From Sclerodactyla briareus (taxonomy: Eukaryota > Echinodermata > Holothuroidea > Dendrochirotida > Sclerodactylidae), in contig JAODTK010005859.1 of assembly GCA_026419785.1 (NCBI GenBank), positions 1 through 64,000 of the forward strand: a stretch of DNA of 64,000 nt, written 5' to 3'. Below are positions 45,646-56,490 of the stretch, in pieces; position 1 is the first letter of the stretch, and every line of letters starts with the position of its first letter. A model generated the notes under the pieces. That model was not told the DNA's origin. It was given only the letters and a program-made list of their open reading frames with translations, and did not search any database. A program made the translations under genes and the position numbers.

Positions 45646-46935
45646 AAGTTCTTTCGAACGCCCACTGGGATATTGACTGATTTAGACTAACCCCCAACAG
45701 CACGTGCATCAACAAATGCACATCTTGTCTAGCCCGATCCGTCTCTTACGACAATTTGGGGGAAACTAGTGGGTCTGTTTCACAATGCCCTGTGACCATT
45801 GTTTGTAACGTGGGCACTCCGTGACGTCCGTGCGTTCGTGCGTCAGCGACTCAGCTTGGTCGTGAGCAAGGTAGCCTGCTATTTCGAACTGTAGATGTAA
45901 TAATACAAGTCGATATTTTACTATTCAGGTATGACAAACTTGTATGATTATCCTCCTTTAGTTAAAACACGGGGTTTTCCCTCAGACTGAGCCTCGGTTT
46001 CACGGTATCGCACGAGCCTCTGTCGATTCGTGCGAATCTACCCGCTAGTTTACGAGCGTGACCTTGAAAATATGGCGGTATACTTCCGTCATATTGACTG
46101 TGAAGGATCACGGACCCGTGTTCGACGGGGATCCGGAACTTTGTCACCAGGACCGAATCCTACTATGACGGCCAAATAGTGCAACAATATCGGCGTAAAT
46201 TATGGGGGGAGGGGGGGAGGGGGTGGCTGAGATCACCATGTCGAGTACCCGATTCTTTCAAGATCAGAGATAACGCCTACAACTTTTCTACATTTCAATT
46301 TCCCAGGATGCCATTGCGCAATCGGGTGGCGTATGCCTTGCAGGCTGCATTTCATTCGAAGGCGGTTGCCCAGGCGGACAAGGGGATCGGGTGGGGGAAC
46401 CCACTGTACTTCTCACAGTGCACTCAGCACCGGCACGCTCATAAGTCATCGTTCAGAAAGAAAAATGTGATCCTAATGGGAGGCCGGGCGGGCGGATATC
46501 GAGTCAATCAGGGAATCCCCCTTCAACATATCGTTCCTTTGTTGTGTGACCTAGTGAAAATATCACACTTATCCTACCGCCTATAATCATTGATGAAGTT
46601 GCCTATATCTACGTCTATGGAAGTCGCCCCAATTTCGCACGAAACGAATGTAACACCTTTTTCTTTCATCTTCATCAGGGCGTAACTCATTGACATTGAC
46701 TGGATGGTAGGGGGTGCATGAACTGACTTTGTGTTTGTCATGGTGAGCCTCTACCGGAAATTCTAGGAGGACCCACGCAGGCAGGTTCTTTTACTACCAT
46801 GGAGAGAAACCAGGATATAATTGTAAGAATATATTAAAATTTGAATTACTGATCACTCAATGACGCACCTGCTGCTGTAATGTAGTATTACCTCTATACG
46901 TCTCTTACTTCAACTATTATTTCGTATAATTATGT
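45646..46935. other. Unassigned; CpG-richer segment with promoter-like motifs near 46.07 kb
   Basis: AAAATATGGCGGTATACTTC and TTCCGTCAT near 46065-46092 resemble adjacent YY1-like and ETS-like elements. GTGACGTCC (45832) is CRE-like. A 135-codon forward frame (46179-46586) includes MPLRNRVAYALQAAFHSKAV and follows a TTTCAATTTCCCAG acceptor-like site near 46306. No domain is recognised and no donor is convincing. Confidence 0.25.
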
Positions 46936-47085
46936 AACATAATTGGGATCCGTTTCCCAAGTTTCGTTCATTTCGTTTCCTACAACTAATCGGGATATGG
47001 ATATCGAGCATTAACGTTCTGTTCGAAAACCTTGGAGGTCATCTGAGGTCCAGCTGAGGTCAAAGGTCGACTGGAGGATCGCACT
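46936..47085. repeat. AGGTCA-type repeat fragment
   Basis: CCCAAGTTTCGTTCATTTCG (reverse type) lies beside GGAGGTCATCTGAGGTCCAG and TGAGGTCAAAGGTCGAC (forward type). It resembles parts of the composite repeat interior. Confidence 0.5.
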
Positions 47086-48526
47086 AACGCACCACTCAAC
47101 CCAGTCCATCGTTTCGTTAACAATTTAAGGGGTTTAACATAATTGCGTTAAGGGTCCCAAAACGTTAGTCATGTATAGCCTTGTCTCCTAGGGCTATGAC
47201 TGTTTTTCTCTATTATTTACCTCAAGTGACCTTAACAGGCAAAATTGAATAAAAAAAAAAATAAAGAAAAGTGTTCATCAAAAGTGTTCATCTCTGAGTT
47301 TGCCTGCTCAGGAGGCAGTAAACAGTAAGCGAGCACACACATACAAGTTTACTTTAGAGAATCCTATTGCAAGAAATCTTGAAACAATCTCATCGCGGAC
47401 TGCATCATCATTCCCTGCAACGATAGCGATTGTCTATCCGGAAAATGTTGAAATGGAATAGAATCAAATCAAATCACCTCTATTCATTATAGCTAGTTAA
47501 GTTGCCATAGCAACGACTGCCATAGTAGCACTGCTATGATGGTTGACGAGTATCAATCGAGTAACGATGGTTTAGATGATAGGCCTATATTTGGGGATGA
47601 CTGAACAGTTTTATCAACGTGACTAGTCATAAAACATAGGTTTTCACTGCAATTTTGCCGAAATAAATATGAAGTTTCAGAGAGAAAACCTCCAGGGACG
47701 ACCGCCGGGAGTGTGGGAGGGGGTGGGGGGGGGGGGGGGGGGGTCAGAGAAGGCACGAGCCCGGCAGGGAAAATAATGAGAATCGGTAGGGGAATATTGG
47801 CTGTAATTCCTTTAACATTTGTTTTTTTGCTGCCGGTGCCAACGCCGGAGAGTAATGGGTTTTGTGACCCCATCGCTTCACTTCCACAGGTTCCTCTTCA
47901 TATGCGGTCATGCATGATTTTACGAGTTTCGCCATATCCAAGATAGCCTGACGAGTGGAGAATGAAATGGATGAAGGAACTTCAAATTTTAAATGTCAGA
48001 AGTCACAAACTGGGGTTCCCCCTACAGAATAATGTTCAAATTACTAAGAATATGATTATCATTTCAATCTGCGAAGACACGAACGAGTCTGCTCCCTCAC
48101 CACTGCTCGCCGGAATACTTGAATCCTAAACTGGCCAAGACTGATCTTATTGATGATAAGTTCCCCCTCAACCACCTAGTGTTGGATTTATAAATGTTGA
48201 AGTATGTCCTGCTTTCAAAACAATTGACGGAAAAGTTTTTAATGATTAAAAAAACCCCAAAAGTATTTCATTCGATAACTGTAAGAATTCCCCTTCCGAT
48301 ATAATTCTCTTCCGCGTCTCTACATCCTAGTCTTATTCCGACAGTCCATTAATATTTTATTGAGGATATTTTCATTTCGCAGAGAAGGGATTTCCTGAAT
48401 TGTATCACGTGATGCGTGTGAACAAGCTGTTTGATTTACAACAGTTCCATAACGGGCGGCATGCATGCGACTTGGGAGGGGGAGGGATCATGGAAAGTTT
48501 TGAAAGTACTCTTGGTGAAACTGAAA
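47086..48526. other. Unassigned stretch with a long G run
   Basis: A G-rich run lies at about 47717-47742. The 106-codon reverse frame through it gains length from the homopolymer (polyproline) and is not gene-like. Confidence 0.35.
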
Positions 48527-48712
48527 TTTGATATATATATATAATCATGTTATGATTATGACTGAGGGTCCAATGGTTACTCGGGTAGTGTCGGCGTTTG
48601 GGGCAGCGGTGGATGTGTGCGCGCGCGTGTATGTATGTATGTATGTATGTATGTATGTATGTATGTATGTATGTATGTATGTATGTATGTATGTATGTAT
48701 GTATGTATGTCT
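48527..48712 (+). repeat. (TA)n and (TATG)n microsatellites
   Basis: GATATATATATATAATC lies at 48528-48545. A perfect (TATG)n run of about 20 units lies at about 48629-48709, preceded by GTGTGCGCGCGCGTG. The frames crossing it encode only MYVC or YIHT repeats. Confidence 0.95.
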
Positions 48713-49180
48713 ACAGATTCTTAAACAACCCAAACAATGTTAAATGTACTGTACCCCCTATCCACTACGAAAGGTGTCCAAAGGTGGATTCATTACCGAC
48801 ACTACTAGCCATATTCTTAGTTGTTGATCATCGTTCAAACATATGTATATTGAAAGATATGATCGCTTTGTTGATTCTATATTTGTCCAAGTAAGAAATT
48901 GTCGTTTAATGAGAACGAGTGCTTAATCCTAAAAAAAAAATTGATTGGGGACCCCTCGGTTTTTTGGTTGTGAGGTCTTTAATGTTGATGTCGGTCATAA
49001 TAAACCTGATATCTTTATTCTAGATGAGCAGGACCCCATGTCTTTAAAATTTAATTTTCATATACCCATTCAATGCTTTCATACGAACCTGTTATGACCA
49101 TTAATTTAATAAATACATGCCTCTGTGTTTAGCTGTCATGAGCTACTGGATATCATCGCACTGCTACCGTATTAGTGATC
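48713..49180. other. Unassigned flank of the hAT element
   Basis: No gene or repeat recognised. Confidence 0.4.
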
Positions 49181-49233
49181 GGTGCATTCAGGGGCGTCGC
49201 CAGACCATTCCTTTGGGGGGTGTATCCCCTATT

Positions 49234-49288
49234 TTTGCCGACTACCATGCTGAGTTTGCCGACTACCATGCTGAGTTTGCCGACTAAC
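49234..49288 (+). repeat. 21-bp tandem repeat inside hAT element C
   Basis: TTGCCGACTACCATGCTGAGT occurs twice and a third, partial copy begins TTGCCGACTAACC. Confidence 0.9.
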
Positions 49289-49919
49289 CCTGTAACCCAG
49301 CTTTCATATATAGAGGAAAAGCACCACAAATGTCCCCCAACAGTGTTTCTGTACCATGGTAGCAGGCTGGGTGATTAATGAAGCCGTGCCACCAGCGGAT
49401 GGCGCAGAGGCAGAGCTTAGAATTTTTTTATCAAGGTATGCGCAGATCCACAAGCTGGTACTAACATTGGCTCAGGTTGCATTTAAAGTAGTTGTCTTCT
49501 TATTCTGGGCACTGGGGGTGGCATATCAGTTCAGTAGGGTAGGAGTAGTGTACTATCCAAGCGGAGCGCCACCTTTGGTTGGGCGGAGCGTTGCGGAAAT
49601 TTTTTGGTTTTGTGAGTCCCCAGATGGCAGGAAACGGCCCTACCCAAGTGTTTTAAGCTGCATGGCACTGAAGTGGAATTTCTATACCGCCATAGATTGC
49701 CAAACATTCTAACCTCTCTTACCGGAATTTTTCAGTCCAACATTTTTATTAGTCGGTTAGACCAAATTTCAGTTGAAGAATACTCTAGACGGACGAGACG
49801 TAAGTTGATTCTCCACTCAGATTCAGTGACTGAACGTTTCAATCAAGAATGTGTGATCCATGATTCAACTGGAATTTTATTCTATTAGTCGGAGATTTCA
49901 TTCCACCATTTCAAGAGAG

Positions 49920-50515
49920 TTCCTTCAATTTGCCGACTGGGGCACCGAAAATTTTCGTTCTATACCGTGACAGATTGCCGGAGATGGCCTCCCAGACCAT
50001 TTTCAGCCAGAGATATTCTGAAGAGTCGAATGTCAAAGTTTCACATTTCCTCTTTTTCGAAACCCTTCCTCCTTTCTTTTAGCCCTTTTACGTTCCAATT
50101 TGCCGACTGGGAGACATTTAAAGTTTAGTTCTAAACCACTATAAATTGCTGGCCGGAGACAGCCACCCAGGCCGTTTTGAGCCGGCAATTTTCAGACTTT
50201 GTGAGGGTTGAATGTACAAGTTATGTTTTCTCTTCTTTCAAAACCTTCCCTCCTCTCCTTGAACCCTTTACCGCCTCCGGGGTCAAATTAACCTTGTTTC
50301 ATTTGTTCTTCAATTTGCCGACTTGGGCACAAAAGGTTAGTTCTATACTACCAAAGATTGCTGGAGATGGCCCCCAGGCCATTTTTAGCCAGAAATATTT
50401 GGGATTGGTAAGGGTTGAATATAAAAGGTTTTCTTTTTCTTCCATAAATGTTTTGTACTCTCTTTTGTTAACCTCTTTTACGTTGCAAGGTTCCTTCATT
50501 TTGCCGACTGCCTGT
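49920..50515 (+). repeat. Tandem repeat of ~170-215 bp units inside hAT element C
   Basis: The start TTTGCCGACTKGG recurs near 49929, 50100, 50315 and 50502. It is followed each time by AGTTCTATACCR, AGATTGCYGGAGATGGCC, CCAGGCCATTTTYAGCCAG and a pyrimidine-rich stretch CTTTCTTTTAGCCCTTTTACG. The GCCGACT start also matches the 21-bp repeat near the left end. Confidence 0.8.
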
Positions 50516-50566
50516 GTGAATATGGGTTGTCCCTACACCCCCCTCTAGCGACGCCCTGGGTGCATT

Positions 50567-51399
50567 GGGTATAGTTCATGGGCATTTTGTTTCTGGTCTC
50601 GAGAAAATTGGCTCACACAAATCCTCCGCGAAAGCCATTGCTAAATACCTAGTATTTACAGTATGATTGGCTCAATACGAGTCTGGAGAAAAACGCATAC
50701 GGTAATAAGCTATTCTGTTCCATATGTCATATTGGTTGCATATAATGTATGTAATTCGTTATATATAATTCTGTACTCATGTTATCCATTAGAGTAAACA
50801 ATTCTGCAATAAACGAGTTGAAATGTGAGTAGATGTCCATTTTCAGGGGATTTACCTTTTGCGACGCACTGACGGATCCTCTACGAAATCAGCCAATTGT
50901 GCGTGACTGTTTAGATACGGCCGAGTGATATAGCCGACTTTCGTGTGAATATTTCACGCAGGGATTATGATAATACTTTTTATTTTCACTATCGCAATCC
51001 TTGCGAATAGACAACAATTAGGTAATGAACGACTAGCCAAGGTCAGGGTCGCTATACTAGTATACATTCAAAAGAAAAATGTGTATGTGCGTGTTCGCGC
51101 GCATGTGTGTGCAGGCGAGTACCGAGAGTTTTGTCTTGGGAGGGGGGGGGGGGGGGGTTGAGGTCGGAACCCAAGGGAAGTGCGCCCTCCTGAATAGCTT
51201 CACCCTCCCTATTGGCAAATAATTACAATTTATGGGTTCCCTAGACACATGCTGCTGCAATATTTGATGAATAACAGCTGCAAAACCTCTACTGAACTGC
51301 AAAAAAAAAAAATCAGTTTTTGTGTTAAAAATTTAGAAGCCAGGTCTGCACTCTTGCTGGGCCCTGAATAGGTTCGATCTTCTGCTCGGAATGTGGACT
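50567..51399. other. Unassigned, no gene recognised
   Basis: A G17-type run lies near 51142-51158, after a GTGTGTGC stretch. No coding signal. Confidence 0.35.
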
Positions 51400-52045
51400 A
51401 TAAAAAATCCTTGTCAGCATGTCAGTACGATATTTAATTAACACTCCAGCTCCAACGAAAGCATGTATCTAACGAACGAAAGCATGTACCAAGTTCAAAT
51501 TAGAGGTGTGTAGTTTTTGGCTCTATAGGTCAAGGTTATTTCAGGTCGTGGGAGGACAAACCTCGCCAAATTTGTCAGCATGATATCCAACACCTGCAAG
51601 CGTGTATCGAGTTCAAATTAGGTATGTGGATTGCTCATACAGAGATAATACTTATTAGCTATTGTTTTTGGTGGCAAACCTCAAAAAGCTTATTAACACG
51701 ATATCTAATGGACGCAACGTGTATAGAGTGTAAATGAGGTATACAGATTTCACGTCTTTATCAGAAGGTGAACAATATTGTTTTGAGCATTAAGTGAAGG
51801 TAGGGCCAAACTCAAAATTCCTGTCAGCACGATATATCTAACGGATGCGAGCATGTATTAAGTTCAACTTAGGTACAAGGGTTGCACATACAGAGAGGGC
51901 GGAGGTATTATTTAAGCGTTAGGTCAATATCCATTCAATGTCGTGAGAGAGTCAATCCTAACGAGCTAGCAAGCTTGTCTGCACGATATCCAACGAATGC
52001 AAGCATGTTCCAAGTTCAAGTTGAGTGCTAGAGTTGCCCAATTGG
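51400..52045 (+). repeat. Tandem repeat, 120-160-bp unit
   Basis: The core CTGTCAGCACGATATCTAACG, then GATGCAAGCATGT, CAAGTTCAAATTAGGTATG and GATTGCACATACAGAGA, recurs near 51411, 51572, 51691, 51821 and 51974. Units are diverged in length and sequence. No coding signal. Confidence 0.8.
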
Positions 52046-53589
52046 TATGTATGAACCCATATTATTATTTTCACATATCGCTCCCCTTAAAAAAATGGGG
52101 GGGGGGATGAATAGTCAAACTTTAGTAGTCAGAAATATTCTTGATCCTGGGGTGAATACAGTTCGTAATTTATGCATATGTAGCTCCTACTATGCATTCT
52201 TGTAATGTAACCGCACATTACCTGCATAGGCGGCCGAGAGGCCCCCTCCCATTTTGGGACAGTTTAGGTATTCGCTGCGTGAGGTGAAAACATGGTGACC
52301 TAGGGGGCCGTGGTCAATCGAAACTAACTTGACAAGAAACAGTCACAGATACAAGTGTGCCAATTAGAATTATCTACATACCGTACTCGTCTGTATGAAT
52401 AATATTTAAATGTTACTTTCATTGCGTTATGAGAGTTTGGTAATTGTCCAAAAACTATGGCAAGGAATCGATACGCAGGAGTTTCACTCTTGTTAGAGTA
52501 TGGAAGCGTCCGCTACGAGAAGTAACTACCGTAAAATGAACTCATGGTTTACTGTTGTAAGTAAAACTCTTCGTTTGCCAAATAACGCCGTGATTTTTGT
52601 TGCCATGACAGACGCACACAATTTGAGCAAATCTGAACTCAACTCACTTCCTCGCTGATATCAGGGTAATACTAGATATTTAACAGATTGGGGTTACTGA
52701 ATCAGCGTGTGATTGTATTCCACTGAGATCTACATTTAAGAGTATAGACCCTGTGAACAAGTCAATTGCAATTAAAAACTCGAGCAGTCCAGCAAATTAT
52801 TTTGCAATACCAATTTTGCCAAGGTTTTTGTTGGATTCATGTGTATTCTTTGAGTCTACCATGCAATTATTTTGTCAACTGCTTCCTGGCTATCAGTATA
52901 GGGAAGCGCGCCATTGCGATGGTAAGGTTATGGTATACTATAGTGTCCATAGCTAGTCCGGTGTTTCACACGCTGTATAGCTCACGTAAACTACAGAATT
53001 ACTATATGGCTGACGTAAACTACGGAATTACACCATGACAGGGTAGGATTACTCGATCTGGCCAGTAAACTAATACGTAACCCTATCATTCTGTGAGATC
53101 TCTTCACCGAATTGAGTATAGGAAGGACGTGGTTAACGCGATGTGTATAGTAATTTGATACAGAGAATCCATGCAGAGCGTGGGTATATATCAGTGGTGC
53201 TTTGGGCGATGATGGTGTATGGTTGTATATACTAGTACCATGCACTCGGCTCCCCAACCCACACACTTCAATTGTTATAGTGCGGTGAACGGAAGTATGA
53301 GTCCTGATATGTGGGAGGCGATTGGTTCTCAAGTCGAGTTATGTACCATCCTGAGGGGAACACGTAAACTTACTCTCTGTTAAAAATGTACCTCTTCAGA
53401 CGCAGACGGAGGAATAATTAAAAGGGTGGCTTAAAGAGACATTGTCAACAGGCAGCAACTGGCGAGAGAGCGAAGCTGCTGTTTGCCATAAAGACGTCAC
53501 GAGGAAATCGTTTCCCATGCCGGGATTCCGATTCCGATACACTCTAAAAAAATTGTTTCGAACCGTTTAAGGGGGAACACAAGGTGATG
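52046..53589. other. Unassigned, no gene recognised
   Basis: Overlapping frames of 67-113 codons on both strands without recognisable domains. Confidence 0.4.
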
Positions 53590-54065
53590 CCGGTAACGCG
53601 TATTGAATAGGTATACTTGTTTGAATAGTAATGACTGAATACCTCAGGGAGGATACCTCTATGAAATTAAAAAAACAACAACTCCTAATTGGAAGTTATA
53701 TAGGTCAAATATAGTGATCAGATTACATCGGAACCACTTTTGTGCTTATACCATATGCGGATTGTTATACTATCGATTGTGTCAAAAGCTTCAGGTAAAT
53801 CAATAAAAGTTTGCAGTAATAAGTTTTCCTATTCTTCGATCCGGAAGATATGCTGGTCCATCAAACTTAGAGCAGCCATGTACGTCGAGTTATCTGCCTG
53901 AAACCATACTAATCCGAGTACGGTATGTTGCTTTGCTGTGTGATGAATTGTATGAGTCACACATGATCCTGTCCTGGCACTGCGACAGCAGTCGCTGCAG
54001 ATCCCAGGAGGTCTTGGGCATGGGTCAGATGAGTCTGATGAACCAACTGCCAAGACAAGAAGCAG
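53590..54065 (-). mobile_element. LINE reverse-transcriptase fragment (Jockey/CR1-like)
   Basis: On the reverse strand: NSTYMAALSLMDQHIF at about 53905-53850 (family FRxxxST-xxA-xxxLxD), then after a frameshift FIDLPEAFDTID at 53807-53772, a clear match to the RT motif FIDLxKAFDxVD. Further on ELLFF and a VSSLR-like segment correspond to the region before the GVPQGSxLGP motif, which itself is lost. Stops and frameshifts show it is dead. Both 5' and 3' parts are missing. Confidence 0.76.
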
Positions 54066-55697
54066 AGAACGGAATCTGAGGTAGCATATGATTCATGAGC
54101 TGATGAGGTCAATTCTCTTCTCGAATATTAGTCGGAGGGGGGGGGGGGGGGGGGTCTTCTGGTAGGCGCAGGCTTGATGACAGTCTTTGATGTTGGGCAC
54201 AGGAAAATTCTGGTCTGTTATCGTCTATTGAACAGGAGATGCATCGCTGGATCAGCCCCAAATTTTAGAGGGCCGAGTGAAAACTTAGAGAACAGCCCCC
54301 GGAGGAAAGAAGTGTTACTCATAATGAGAGTATGTAAATGTAGTTTAATTGTAGGATTGTACTATACGGCATTATTATCACATCAATCACCGATGAAGAA
54401 TGTCCCCGAGTACTGTGGACGTACCCAGATCGGACAACTTTCCCTCTATATGTCACAGAGCACGCGCCTGCCATAATCGGCACCATTTAGTACCACCACT
54501 GCGACACTATGCGTAGGTGACCCAATGTTCGCCTCAGCCTATCAACCTTGAACTGACAAGAATGTAATAATGAAACCCTCAGCAAACACAGAACAGATTT
54601 CAGACAAACAGGAAGAATGGACCTGCGAGTAGCTCTAGCCATGGAATTATCCCATGGTTCAATTTTATAAACACTCGGATCTCGCCCGACTTGTAACAGG
54701 CCACAGCAATGTTATGGCATTGTGCTGTAGCTCACCTGTGTTTGCACTCCGTTATACAGTGCTAAAAATGTGTGAGCGTTCAATTCTCAGAACCCGAGCA
54801 TGTGGTTTGCTTTGGACCACGGTTGAACGGAGATTGACCCTAATTTTGCACTTCCTGTAACACCTTCAAACCCCTCTTAACTCGCTCAGTCGATGAAATC
54901 GTTTCGCAACGTCGAATGCTACCCTCTCGCTCACCCCCACACTTGTCAGATCAGATTTCCCACCGGACGGGAAAAGTAATATACATACACACACCTTGTG
55001 GACGGTGACATGATGCAAACGGTGCGAGGTTAGCATTCGTGTCATAATGCGAAACACAACTTGTGGATTTTTTCAAATCACACTTCATTGTTTGGGGCCT
55101 CTAGGGGGCGTAGCCAGCAGGGAAGGAGGGGGTCACCCTGTATTTTTCTGTATCGTCAGCAAAATAGGTTGGGGGAGGGGAAATAAAACGAAAGAGGAGG
55201 AGGAGAAAAGAAAGGAGAAAAGCGCGAAAAAGAAGAAAACTTCAAAACCGATGAAATAGGGGAGGCGCCAGGTCATCCTCGATAAGGGATAAGAGGGGGC
55301 AGCATCTCAGGCCTCGACCGCGTACCTCATAAACGGACCCCCTCGACCAATTAGCAACAATAATGTCCCATCTCCAACTCTCTATCACACTTTCAAACCT
55401 CTGGATAAAGATCTCATGGACGGGGATCTGTGAAAACGTGGTCTAGGTTCCCTAACAATCTTTTTCTGGCAGTATCAAGTGTCCAAATATATTCCCCGGC
55501 ATAACCCCCGTCACCAGGGACATTACCTCGCGACGGGGTCGGTACCACCTACCGTATACCCTTGGCAACCGTGCAACATTTAGGACCTGTCGTGCATCCG
55601 CGGGACTTGTGAAACACTGATTTGATTCCCTTCTGCAGCTGAAAAGTATAAGTAATATTTCTTAACGTATGGTTAGTTAGTGCTCACATTAATTCAT
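54066..55697. other. Unassigned; possible hAT-like terminus at 55101
   Basis: CTAGGGGGCGTAGCCAGCAG at 55101 with following G-rich and CACCCTGTATTTTTC text resembles a hAT left end; no partner end was found. A long G run lies near 54137-54155. Other frames lack domains. Confidence 0.35.
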
Positions 55698-56490
55698 TAT
55701 ATCCCCACGACACTGGAAGTTTCCCGGGGAATATTATGGTTTTAGTTTTGGGTGTGTAGCCGTCCGGCCGTTCCAGGCTTCGCCGCAGCTGCCGGAAACT
55801 TTAGGCATCAGCTCAATAACTCTTTAACGCTATTATCCGATTTATCTGAAACTTGGTAACATGTCCGCCCTAGTGAACTCTCGGATGAGTACGAAAGTGG
55901 GCATCACTGGTTGCCTCTAATTTCAGGTGTTGTCATGGGGGGGGGGGACGAAAATACTGAAGTTTATTCGATTCACACAAAACTGGTGGGTTGGAGACAA
56001 AAGTTTGTCCCGAAAAACATGACGGTGATTTCAAGGTCACTCGAGGTCAAAATTTGTTATATTTTTTTGGCGGAAAAGTTAGTCTGATTTCACCGAACTT
56101 TGGGTGGGAACCGAAGTCGGTCCCGAATTACATAATGTTGTTTCAAGGTTACCAAATTTGTGTTGTTTTTTCGCAATTTTTCCCACTTCGTCGATTTTAA
56201 CGAAACTCGGTGGATGTGGACTGTTGTTAGTCCTAATCAACGTGAAGGTCATTTTAAGGTACAAGAGGTCAAATGTGCATAAACTGCGGTTTTTTTCTAA
56301 CTTTGTCGTATTTAAACAAAAACTTTGGGGATGTGGACTACAGTTGGACCTAATAACAACGGGTAGGGCTTTTCAAAGTCACTGGAGGTCAAATCTGGGA
56401 CATACCTTATGTGCTTCCTCTAAACAGGTCCCACAAAGGCTGTTTCTGCGGGGATATACAAGTCGGCGGTTTACACGCCTTTACATGTCT
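55698..56490 (+). repeat. Composite repeat family, full-length copy (copy 4)
   Basis: Left hairpin 55699-55734 (TATATCCCCACGACACTGG / AAGTTTCCCGGGGAATA). GC-rich block GTGTGTAGCCGTCC to GCCGGAAACTTTAGGC, then AACTCTTTAACGC, CTGAAACTTGGTAACATGTC and CGCCCTAGTGAACTCTCGG. About four tandem units of 110-120 bp (AACGAAACTCGGTGGATGTG, GTTAGTCCTAATCAACGTGA, AGGTCATTTTAAGG, GAGGTCAAATGTGC) follow. Right end at 56448: GCGGGGATATACAAGTCGGC, GGTTTACACGCC. Frames such as 56104-56520 (138 codons) merely traverse the units. Confidence 0.78.

Larger units (their letters stand above)
49189..50558 (+). mobile_element. Non-autonomous hAT-like DNA transposon (element C)
   Basis: Perfect 8-bp duplication GGTGCATT at 49181-49188 and 50559-50566. 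Left end CAGGGGCGTCGCCAGA; right end, reverse-complemented, CAGGGCGTCGCTAGA, followed on both sides by GGGGGGTGTA. The AAGCGGAGC block at 49559 and the following GGAAATTTT, GAGTCCCC and GGCAGGAAACGG segments match the reverse strand of element B near 45480-45569 and element A near 1095. Length 1370 bp. The 118- and 123-codon frames inside show no hAT transposase motifs, so it is non-autonomous. It holds two small tandem arrays. Confidence 0.88.

Noticed and set aside
44186..45665. Two long reverse-strand open frames (191 and 192 codons) as genes
   Set aside because: They run through the satellite monomers of hAT element B. Length comes from monomers that are multiples of three; the peptide simply repeats with the array and has no independent start or domain.
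47553..47873. 106-codon reverse frame with a polyproline run
   Set aside because: The proline run is the reverse of a G homopolymer; frame integrity depends on its uncertain length.
48528..48894. Frames with MYVCMYVC or YIHTYIHT repeats
   Set aside because: Translations of the (TATG)n microsatellite.
55698..56460. Simple terminal-inverted-repeat transposon using TATATCCCC / GGGGATATA as TIR
   Set aside because: In other copies homology continues past the right GGGATATA into GGCGGTTTACACGCC, so the match is internal to the right end, and no target duplication was seen.
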